Assembly (NCBI RefSeq): GCF_949628265.1
Contig: NC_088787.1
Span: 27,828,501-27,892,500, forward strand
Reading direction: 5' to 3'
From: Cloeon dipterum
Lineage: Eukaryota > Arthropoda > Insecta > Ephemeroptera > Baetidae
Length of the DNA stretch: 64,000 nucleotides
Shown: positions 51,075-64,000 of the stretch, piece after piece
Position numbering within the stretch: position 1 is the stretch's first letter
Layout of the letters: every line of letters begins with the position of its first letter
Notes under the pieces: generated by a model
What the model saw: the letters and a program-made list of their open reading frames with translations, nothing else
What the model was told of the DNA's origin: nothing
The model's database searches: none
Made by a program: the position numbers and the translations under genes

Positions 51075-54000
51075 TCAAAATTCCGCGCTGACAGTCATGT
51101 TTACGTAAGGGGCCATCAGAGAACTCCGTCGGCGATAGCTGAGTGTGTGTGGGGCGCTCAGTCGCTTGTCCAAAGTCTTATAGTACTCGTTGAAGTCGAG
51201 GCGCAGACTAAGGAATTGCAGATCTTCGTTTGGATGCGACGCCAAAGCTAGGAGGAATGTCTTCACCTTTTCCTGCAATATAATGATATTTTTAAGACTA
51301 AATTATCAATTCTTTTCTGCATTGACCAAGAAGTGATAATTTGTTACAATACGAGAGCGTGTGGTATTAATTTTATTTTAAAAATTTCAATGTGTTAGCA
51401 TTCCATGCCTATTTGTTTGCTACTGAGAGTAGCCATTTTAAAATCATTTCAAAGTAAATTATCCCACTTAGCCTTTATACCTTATTTAAGTTAAAAGTGG
51501 TCAATGTCGAAGATACAAAACAAACTTCTTGGGTGATTTCTCCAATAATGTAAGAAGCATTAAAAACAATGTAAAATTATGTTAAAATTCGAAACAAGCA
51601 TCTGAAGATGACAACTAAAAGAAAATTTTGCTAAAACTCTCTCTGACAATTACTGGATAGTAATTAAAATGCGATTCCATACCCTGTAGCCATCAGCATT
51701 GAGCACCAGAGTCACTTGGATCTTGGTTATGGCATTGCTGAACCTCTTCAGTGCGTACTTCTCCTTCTCTTCATCATCTTTGGTGATCCCATACATGCTG
51801 GCCTCTTCCAGTTGCTCATAACGTTTCTCAAGATCCTTTCTCCTTTGAAATTCTGTGTTGATCAACTTGTCAAACTCCGCTTCAAGTTTGCACACATCCA
51901 GGATGTAGTTGTAGATGTGGCGGAGGATCAGGGTCAGGTGCTGCGATTCCTTTGAAAAATTTTGCTTTTGTCACCAAACATTAGTCACAGTTAAGAGAGG
52001 TTGGATATAACGTCTAGGAAAAAAATGTATTTCAAGAATAGAACAAAACCAACAACCAATTAAAATAAAACTAGAATTCCAGTAAGAAAAAATTTGCATG
52101 AGATGAAGAATCTAAGAGAAATTCAAGTAAACACCTACTTCGTCCAGGAAGCAACTTTTCAAAATGTTGTCTAGGAATTTGCTATGCGCTTGAATGATGT
52201 CATCTAGAGATGCAGCTTGGTTGATGGCAGCCTGCAGCAAACTCCACTGGCACTCAACACACTCAAAGAGTAAGTAATACTGCATCTGCCTCATAAATTG
52301 GTTCATTTCCGAAATCAACACGGACAACTCTCTGATCAATGGTCCAATCTCTACCGTGAAAAATAATTAAAAACACATCACTCTTTACTTGATTCCAACC
52401 TACCTGTCATTTTTCTAAGTTCCCTGGCAGATATAGCTTGGCTCCTCCACATGTTGGAAAGGAGCCACTCCATCCTCTTGGCCCTCCAGAGAGCGTTGAA
52501 TAGACTCAAGTATTTTACCTTCACCTCAGGAGGGAAAATCTGGGAATTGAAGAAAATTTATGATTTGATTTTTTATATAAAAAGACACCAACCATAGCTA
52601 TAGGACCATCGATGCAATACTGCAGAGAAAAAATGTCCCATCCATATTCTTCATTGTACATGTACAGCAGTTTCACGTCCAAACGGTTCAGGACATCTTC
52701 ATCCTCATATTGTGCGTTGCTAGATCTGATGGCGGTCTCCAATTTTGGAGTCAAGGTGTGCGTCATTAGGTTGCCAGCCTTTTTGTTCAGCTCCTCTCTG
52801 CATTCATGAAATCAAATTGAAATGAAACCTTGAAAATAATCCAATCTGGTTCGCTTCATAATAATAAAAAAACAAGATTACATACTTCTTAAAGTTTTGC
52901 CTACATTTTTTTTTAATTTTTGAATGTGTCCGACAGTTGTAAGTCAAGGAAATAATTAAATGGAAAATGAACAAATAAACCTCACATGCAAGAGAGTAAA
53001 TTAACTTACGCAGCACATTCCATCAGGGACTTGATGAAGTCTCCACTGCCAAGCAGCATGTAGCGTCGCATGGCCTGCAAGTGTAAAGCCAGTTTTCCGT
53101 CTTGCATCATCACCACCAGAGCTTCCTTTGAAAAATCCCTGTGCGCTACTTCAATGCAAACTTGCAAAGCGCCATCGACCTCCCAAAGTTTGTCTACAGA
53201 TAACGTATGTAACAACTAAAGATTTTAGCACTGAATCACAAATTGTTCAATTACCACTGCAGTTTTCAATCGCCTCTTGCAGACCAGGGATTTTAAAATC
53301 CTTGGGAACTTTTCCGCAACACTGGGTGAGAAAAGCCACACTCTTGCCAGTTGTGAGAACCATATTCGCTTGAGCTTGAGAAATGAAACTCGGGCGCATT
53401 GATTCCCTGCAATAGAATAGCATGCAAAAACAATTAAGATAAAAACTTTTTTTTAGAATATCAACATTGTAACTTAAAATCTGCATGATTTACAAACCTC
53501 AAAGAGTATTTGCGATGCCAAAAATTGTTCACAATGGTCTCATTGTCTGCTGAAATGAAGAACTCCATGTGCGGATCATTTAATGTTCCCCTTTCCAGCC
53601 ACTCAGACAATATTGAGTAAAATGGTGCCGAAGCCTTATTAACAAAGGGTTTGTGAAGATGGGGAGTGAGCAGAAAGGTACGTTTCTTACAGCTGTAAGA
53701 AGAGGCGTCAGCCACTCTCGCACTTTTGGATCACCATGCTGGACCAGCATGTGTAGAGTGGAGAGCAAGGCGCCTCCTTTCTTGTCCTTGCACTCATTGG
53801 CCACTGTCGCCAACCACTTCAAATGGCACTTTGGCTGATGTGTGATTATGCGGATTTGGAGTAGGGTCATTGGACTCTCTCGACTTGATTGTCTCAACTA
53901 AAATTTTAGTTCAACAATCATAATTTAATTATTAATTGATTTTTCATTTAAAAAAAAACAATCTCATAATTTAGCTTAACATAATCTCCAGTAATGCTTT

Positions 54001-55373
54001 CAATGATTTGATGTCTTATCTTAATAACAATATTCCTCCAAGTTGAAGATTGACAGAAATTTAATAACCTGAGCCTCCAAATTAGTGATGAGTCGGTTAA
54101 ACTCATGCAGTTGATCTCGAATGGCACTAACAAGAGCAGTCAGGCAATATGGCGCGCCAATGTGTGGCACAGAATCAATGATCTTCCTAATTTTAAAATT
54201 CAAGGTGCCAATTTCAGCCAGGTGAGATGCATGCTGTCGTAGTGAACCTTTAAGCTGGAATATTGATACAAATTTAACGATGCAAATTTAATTCGTTGAA
54301 CTGACAAACCTTTTGGGAAATTCTGAACGTTCCATCACCACAATCGTCTATGAAAACGCTGCCACCAATGCCATTGAAAGCGAAAATTACTTCTCTTATC
54401 AAATCGTGCTGAGAATCTGTGGAGGATTACATTTTAATTAAATTATGAAATGTAAGGTTCTATAACTAGCAGCCTTACATCCACTTTCTAAGTTTCTGCA
54501 AACTGCAGATCTTGAGCTGACGTTGGAAGATATAGACTCAGCTAAGCTCTCTCGTCTTGAGATGTGGGAATGGTTTATTTCTGAATGAAGAGAAACGATC
54601 GAATTAAACCACAAACAAAACTTTTGCACTAGTTACCAATGTGCCTGAGAGGCGAAAATCCTTGCTGGAATCCTGGGCTTTTTTCGCTATCACCACCTGG
54701 AGTGTGCCTCAAAAATGCAAAATCTCCAGAGCCTAGTTGCTTGACATCAGTTTCCGACTCAGACCTTGTCCTCTCAGCATTGATTTTCTTTTGAACGCCA
54801 TTTACCCTGAAGTAGGACATCATGGCAAAGAATCTGAGAAGCTCATCTTTTTTCTCGACAATGCTCTGTAATTTGCAGGATCATCAAAAGAAATAAAGTT
54901 ATGTATTTCTAAGTAATAAATTCTACTAATACTGTACATTGCCAGTTTACTCAATACAATCTACTACATAACTTTTCATTCTGTTCAATTTATGCAGACT
55001 TTAAGCATCTAAAAACTAAAACTTGTGCATCAATTTGTTTCATACCGTTTCGTACAGTCTCCGTTTGAGTTCAGCAAATCGGAGCAAGTCATCCTGCCGG
55101 TTTTCCTTTACCAAATGTTGCTCTATGGAATAATCAAAGTCACCACTGCCACCGTCGTGCTGAGGAGCGTTGGCCAACTCTTGGCTTACGTACGCGTACC
55201 ACCTCGCGTAACTCCCTGAAATCGTTGTTATACCGCTTATTAAGGCTTTGTTTTTAAGTTAAGGAAAAAGTAAACAAAGATGAGAGAACCAGCAACAAAC
55301 CTGGCTGTTTCGCAGTTCCTGCCTTGCAAAGCTTTTGCAGACTTTCATCCGATATCTTTTTGGAGCTGGCCAT
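51075..55373 (-). CDS. TUBGCP3: Gamma-tubulin complex component 3 (GCP3, fly Grip91 type)
   Basis: Fifteen exons join in frame: 55373-55301, 55215-55046, 54865-54637, 54580-54479, 54416-54310, 54254-54069, 53897-53691, 53634-53498, 53406-53255, 53193-53010, 52797-52593, 52539-52404, 52350-52139, 51949-51683 and 51272-51075, about 854 residues (human GCP3 is about 907). It forms the gamma-tubulin small complex with GCP2 and nucleates microtubules at centrosomes and spindles. Marks of GCP3 include LHMLVQHGDPKVREWL, EFFISADNETI, MRPSFI, QAMRRYMLLGSGDFIKSLME, TAIRSSNAQYE, GWDIFSLQYCIDGPIA, LWRAKRMEWLLS and MNQFMRQMQYYLLFE. A charged insert (EAEFDKLI..DDEEKEKY) matches the GCP3-specific acidic stretch, and the C-terminus has RLDFNEYYK at 813-821. 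The start ATG fits the MASSKKISDESLQKLC N-terminus. The exon 14 acceptor is uncertain by nine bases. The gene sits directly upstream of, and on the same strand as, its divergent paralogue. Confidence 0.96.
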
Positions 55374-55957
55374 CGCGAGCTGGGGCAATTCGACTTCTTG
55401 AACTTGAATTTTTTTTCTTACGGAATTTACGGAATTTATCTAACGTTACGGCAACCTGCACCAGTGCTAGAAGAGGGTGCTTCCCGCCATATTCATTGCA
55501 TCTGATCTTTGATTTCACTCACATGACGGGAGGTACGGACTGAGGCAGGACTGAGGTGGGGAGTGGGAGTAGTGGCGTAGGCTTGCGTGATTTTAAATAT
55601 AAAAAGCGCCAAATTAATAAACGTATTGAATTTTAGAGGATTGACTCAATTTAATTCAAAATAATTTTTATTCCAATAATCCGAAATATGTACAGGTGCG
55701 ATTTTGGAATACTATTTTTTTTTCTGATCTCTAAATCCAAATCATCGCGCGGGACCATAAAATGAGCTTGAATCATGCAATTTTATGCAGTTTGAACCAT
55801 AATTGGAATCGTCTTGAAAATATGTATTGACTTGAAATAATGGGAAAAAGGAAAAAATAAATAAACTAAATTGTATAAAATTTTGAGCCGTATAATTTGA
55901 AAAAATCGACTAAAACCAAAATTATTGTCTAAATTTATCTCAAACCCCGTATTTAGA

Positions 55958-56322
<365 letters not shown>

Positions 56323-57065
56323 CGACTGTTTTCCTGAAAATAACCCTCTAAAATTCACGACCCTACACATTATGTAATGCAAAAGATAAAGAAGAGATAT
56401 ATTTTATAGTATAGTATTATCGTATAATTTCATATATGAACCAGTATAGATAGCCAAATTCCTGGCGAAAATTTAAACAATAGCAAACCAATGAAAGAGT
56501 CAAATACTACTTACAAAATGCTTAAAGGGAAAATTAACATATTTTAACATGTGACTTCTTCATAACTTATAAAATAGGTAAAATAGTGTAAATTTTTTAT
56601 ATTCAATGATTTTGCTAAATTTTCCAAATAAATATTATATATTTTATTAATCTTGTTTAAAAATTTCAATTCCGTATGCATTTCCGCCATTGAATTTGAT
56701 AGTGTCCAGGAATATCAGCGGATTATTTTTGCGATTCCTATACTGTGATGAAACAAAAGGTGCAAGATAATGCGTGCGCCGCAGCTTTGCGACCAATTGC
56801 GACGCTCAATTGTTTTGACATGATGTGTATCGTTTTGATTTTGCGATGTGAATGTGGGCGTAACTCTCATACTCCTCTCCCATTATTCCTCGTTCCCGTC
56901 TTGACTGTCAGCCGGTGCCGGTGCCACGACGCCTCCTTGTTTCATCAACTCTTCCAACGTTTTGAATTATTTTTCCGCATGAAGATAAATAATTAATCAG
57001 TATGAATCACATAAAGGCTCTAACTTTATTTTAACATTTAATTATGCTTTCCGTGCAGATAAAAA

Positions 57066-60738
<3,673 letters not shown>

Positions 60739-61062
60739 ATGAATCTTCAACAAAAACATTTTTACTGTAGAGATCTGGATTTGCAGTATCTCAAAGTGTC
60801 TATGAATTTTTTCAGTGGGCGAAAATGTTGTGGTTTTGCGTGTATTTTTTACAATTTCTACTTGATTACATAAGATCTGTTGTTAAGTTTCTAAAATCTG
60901 GAAACTATTATCTTTTTAGTGGGATAAAAATTCAAGCAACAATATTCTTCTGCCACCCGGGAATCAATCTCTATGCATGAATGGTCAATGTTGTAAATTT
61001 TTATATATTTTGTGCGCCAAGTTGTTTTGTGAGCACAATTAACGATTGCTGAGAAATTGAAT

Positions 61063-61068
61063 AATAAA
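61063..61068 (+). terminator. STT3A poly(A) signal AATAAA
   Basis: A canonical AATAAA about 325 bases after the STT3A stop codon. It lies 59 bases from the opposing PEX10 stop codon. Confidence 0.6.
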
Positions 61069-61089
61069 GATCAATTATAAATTCAACGT

Positions 61090-61095
61090 TTTAAT
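61090..61095 (-). terminator. Candidate PEX10 poly(A) signal ATTAAA (minus strand)
   Basis: TTTAAT on the plus strand reads ATTAAA on the minus strand, about 33 bases after the PEX10 stop codon. It would give a very short 3' UTR that reaches the STT3A signal region. Confidence 0.45.
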
Positions 61096-61127
61096 TAAAC
61101 ATATCAAAACTGCAACTAAATAACCAA

Positions 61128-62281
61128 TCAAAACAATGAAGAAGTTTCATAATTCTGGAGTCTAACCACTCTTGAAGGTTGAGTTGGCTCTCGGCAGAGA
61201 GGACACTCACTTTTGCTGTTCAGCCACTCAAGAATGCACTCCCAGCAGAAAAGGTGGCCGCAGGGTGTACAACTGGTATCAGTCATCTCCTCTAAACAAA
61301 GGGAACACTTTTTTGATGGGTCGCTGGTGCTGACCGACTGTCGGTGTTGAACAAATTCACTCTGGGATCGAACGAAATGACCATTCTGAACGCTGTGCAA
61401 AAAACTGATGATCAGGTAAAGGGAAGATGCCACTCCGATCCAGTGGAATGCTTTTCTTGAGTCATTGCTTCGCATCCAAGGTCGCACTAGAGCCTTTAAA
61501 ATCAAAAGGGTATTAAAATGTTCCTACGTGATAAGGTAAAGTTTAAGGACGTACATAGGTGATTCCTGTGCTTCTTTTACTGAAACTGTAGTACGTTCCA
61601 AACAGGTAGAAAAAGGTTTTATGAAGCTGCTGCAGAAACGGCATTAAAGCCTTAAACGCAGTCAAGTAGTTTTTAAACTTCTCCTTTTCCAGCGGATTAA
61701 TTTGTCGAGAGTCTATCACTCTTTTCTCCATTTGATGCAAGGCTACTATTGTGCTCCAAGGTCCGAAGCTTTCAATTAGAACTGACACGATATGTTGCTA
61801 AAAATTTGAAGGTTTTATGTAAATTTAAGAGTTACAGTTGTCGATTTAAATGGCTACAGAAAAAAATCTTAAATTAAAAAGTGGATTGTAAAAGTTATCG
61901 CGAAGTGCACGGAAAGGGTAGACTCACCAATTTGGTTGGCAAATTTCTTCCTGATCGATCAAGTTGTACAATGCCTGTGTACTCCTCACCCAAGGTTTGA
62001 AAACTTTTGAGGGTTGTAAAATACTTGTACAATAGCTTCGAAAATCCCTCAAATATTATTTTATTCCTAGCTACCCATAGTCGAAGACCTGAAAGATAAT
62101 TATTTTTAGCAAAATTCGTAATTAATATATATTTTTATTTTCTTTATCATAGCAACCATTATGTACCTGTGACTTCGCCAGATATTAGTGAAATTTCTTC
62201 TTGCAACTCCTGACAAAACTCTTCATCTTTTTGAGCGGACCGCAAAATTTCTGCTCTGCCAGCTCTGGTTAGACTTGTCAT
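61128..62281 (-). CDS. PEX10: Peroxin-10, peroxisomal RING E3 ubiquitin ligase
   Basis: Four exons join in frame: 62281-62167, 62088-61928, 61797-61555 and 61493-61128, about 294 residues (human PEX10 is about 326). PEX10 forms the peroxisomal ubiquitin ligase with PEX2 and PEX12 and ubiquitinates the import receptor PEX5 so that it can be recycled. The N-terminal two thirds form the Pex2/Pex12-type domain, with the conserved LGEEYTGIVQLD segment and hydrophobic helices including FFYLFGTYYSFSKR. The C-terminus is a complete C3HC4 RING: Cys236, Cys239, Cys251, His253, Cys256, Cys259, Cys270 and Cys273, within CTPCGHLFCWECILEWL and ECPLC. All zinc ligands are present. All introns are GT-AG. It converges with STT3A and diverges from the coiled-coil gene. 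Confidence 0.95.
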
Positions 62282-62929
62282 TGTTCAATGATGAGTTATT
62301 ATTCTGATTTTGTTTTTGATTTATATTTAAACATAAATGTTGGAAAATTACAGGAAAGAAGAGCAAAATCTGTGTGAAAATTATTTATATTAAAAAACCA
62401 GATAAAAAGGCGGCTAGTAGGCGTGTGTAGTGTTGCTGCTCGCAGACGCAGTCGCCAGCTGTCATAGATGTAAATGTAAACAAAACAAAAACATATGGGT
62501 GTCTCGCGGGAAGCGGGAACTCGTTTCTATTATTGCCTTTCGCCTCTAGGGTCCGGGGCTGCTTTGTATTCTTGACCGTGCTCCTTGCATTTGCTGCCCT
62601 ATGATCTTGATTTTTTAAGATTGATGTATTCTTTTTTATAATCGGTATTTATTTTGTTTTGTACATGAATCAGTAATTCAGCAAATTAGCACATTCTTTT
62701 TTAAAACAAAATTCGAGTGGAGCATAAAAGTATCTTTTGTCTCCGTCGTTGTGTCATTGCTCAAAACTAACACATTCGGTGAGTATTAAAAAAAATCATA
62801 GATTCATCATGTACGGACCTGAGTAGGTCCCTTCTAGGGACGCTCCTGTTAGAATTGAGTTCTTGCTGTTTAACTATTACATAATTATCTAATAATAGTA
62901 CCTTTGATTTTTTCCAATTTCAGTCGAGA
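62282..62929. promoter_or_regulatory. Divergent promoter region, PEX10 and coiled-coil gene
   Basis: About 650 bp separate the two opposed start codons. On the plus side a non-coding first exon ends at 62778 with G|GTGAGT, and the intron closes at 62923 (TTTCAG), six bases before the ATG. The divergent transcription starts are therefore probably within about 450 bp, consistent with a shared bidirectional promoter. I see no TATA box or other defined core element. Confidence 0.5.
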
Positions 62930-64000
62930 ATGTCATCTAAACTTCCAAAATTAGTTAAAAGGTGCGATGGAAAAATTCCTGGGTCTGGCACACAGAGCAA
63001 CCATCAGAAATTGGCCCATGTCACTGCTGAACAATTGCTAGAGAAAAGGGTTGAGGCTGAGTTTGCTTGCAAAAATTTGGAGGACAATATCAAGATTGCT
63101 GAGCAGAAAATAAAAACCTTGTGTATGAATGTTAAATTGTTCAATACCTTTGAATGTTGATTAAATTTGACTGTGTGTGTCTATTACAGTTGAAATGAAA
63201 GCGCTGGAAGATGCAGCTTTTGAAGAAAGTTATATCAAGAGGGCGATGCTGATGGCCAGATCATCTCTGAGCAACAATCAGTCCGTAACTTGCAGGGACG
63301 TGGAGGAGAGAGCAAAAACAATCACTACAAATCTATCTAGCAATGTGGTAGAGGAAGTCTCATCTCGTGCGCAATCATTCATATTCAATCCAAGCGCTAA
63401 GAAGTTGGAGAGCTCTATGAAAGTACGAAAAGGACATTTTTTTTTCAAAATTGGAATCCTCATCTATATTTCAGAGCTCGCTGAAGTGGTGTTTAGAGTC
63501 GGATGGTGAATTGATGGCTCCGAAAGTGATTTTGGATTTGGTAACAAAGTATTCCTGCAAGGAAAGACTGAATCACATCGTGGATATTCAAAACGAAGTG
63601 AAACACGAGGTTTCCAAGTTTGTTGAGTCAATTAACGTTGAAGAGGACGCACTGAAGTTGAGGTATGGCATTGATATTAAAATAAATCGTTGTTAAATCC
63701 ATTTTAATATAATTAGCAAAGCGCTAGAAAAACTGGAGATAGGTTCGGTAGCTCTTACACCGCTGGAGCAGCATATCAAGGAATTCACTTTGCAAAACGC
63801 CCAGATGGTGTTGGTTGAGCAGGACTTGATCAATGAGAACAAAAGATTGGAAAGAGAGCTGCAAGAACTGCTTCAAAACAATCCAGACATGACTTCTAAC
63901 GTCCAGCAACTGATGGCGGCTGAACAGTCTGCAGTTTTGCACTCTCACTTGGAATCTCTCAACGAAGGCAACCCAAATTTTCAAAAGAACGAATCAGAAA
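62930..64000 (+). CDS. Unrecognised coiled-coil protein (5' part, runs off the window)
   Basis: Four coding exons are visible: 62930-63122, 63190-63422, 63475-63662 and 63717 to the window edge, joined in phase by GT-AG introns of 52-67 nt. A 5' UTR exon ends at 62778. About 299 residues are present, starting MSSKLPKLVKRCDGKIPG with a short basic N-terminus. Long heptad-like stretches rich in Glu, Lys and Leu follow, for example LEKRVEAEFACKNLEDNIK at about 38-56 and VEQDLINENKRLERELQELL in the last exon. No signal peptide, membrane segment or catalytic motif is visible. Coiled-coil organisation with a divergent housekeeping partner would fit a cytoskeletal or spindle protein. A resemblance in layout to augmin (HAUS) subunits crossed my mind, but I cannot support it from sequence. 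The 3' end is missing. Confidence 0.8.

Larger units (their letters stand above)
60739..61127. other. Convergent 3' interval STT3A / PEX10
   Basis: About 390 bp between two facing stop codons. It carries AATAAA for STT3A at 61063-61068 and, on the other strand, ATTAAA for PEX10 at 61095-61090, so mature 3' ends should nearly meet or overlap. No coding sequence is seen. Confidence 0.65.

Overview
This window is nuclear genomic DNA of an arthropod, most likely an insect. The evidence is split genes with short GT-AG introns (many of 50-130 nt), AT-rich non-coding DNA, an arthropod-type ecdysteroid-kinase-like (EcKL/CHK) gene, and full-length eukaryotic housekeeping genes (SUCLA2, STT3A, TUBGCP3, PEX10). 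Exon structures were read by hand from splice sites, reading-frame phase and family recall. No alignment or database search was run.

The left 39 kb is gene-poor. It holds one two-exon EcKL/CHK gene on the minus strand (17370-18925) whose two catalytic signatures are altered, so it is probably a pseudokinase. It also holds one doubtful small ORF (20257-20451), microsatellites, and a CpG-rich block at about 27.84-28.25 kb with strong minus-strand splice donors that looks like a promoter or untranslated first exon. The rest shows no coding sequence I can defend and could be long introns or regulatory DNA of a gene whose coding exons lie outside the window.

The right 24 kb is gene-dense. In order: an RGG-rich mRNA-export-adaptor-like gene with an N-terminal UAP56-binding motif (+, 39846-42302); SUCLA2, the ATP-specific beta subunit of succinyl-CoA ligase (+, 43334-46179); a divergent paralogue of gamma-tubulin complex component 3 (-, 49806-46946); the canonical GCP3 gene directly upstream of it (-, 55373-51075); a non-coding gap with a candidate SINE ending in (AT)54; STT3A, a catalytic oligosaccharyltransferase subunit (+, 57066-60738); PEX10, the peroxisomal RING E3 ligase (-, 62281-61128); and the first exons of an unrecognised coiled-coil protein that runs off the right edge (+, from 62930).

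The genes do not form one pathway. Two layouts stand out. The first is the GCP3 tandem pair: the second copy keeps every comparable intron position and phase (one intron is missing) but is very divergent, lacks the N-terminal exons and has lost the conserved C-terminal motif. The second is tight packing: STT3A and PEX10 converge with about 390 bp between stop codons and poly(A) signals 21 bp apart, while PEX10 and the coiled-coil gene diverge from a shared interval of about 0.65 kb.
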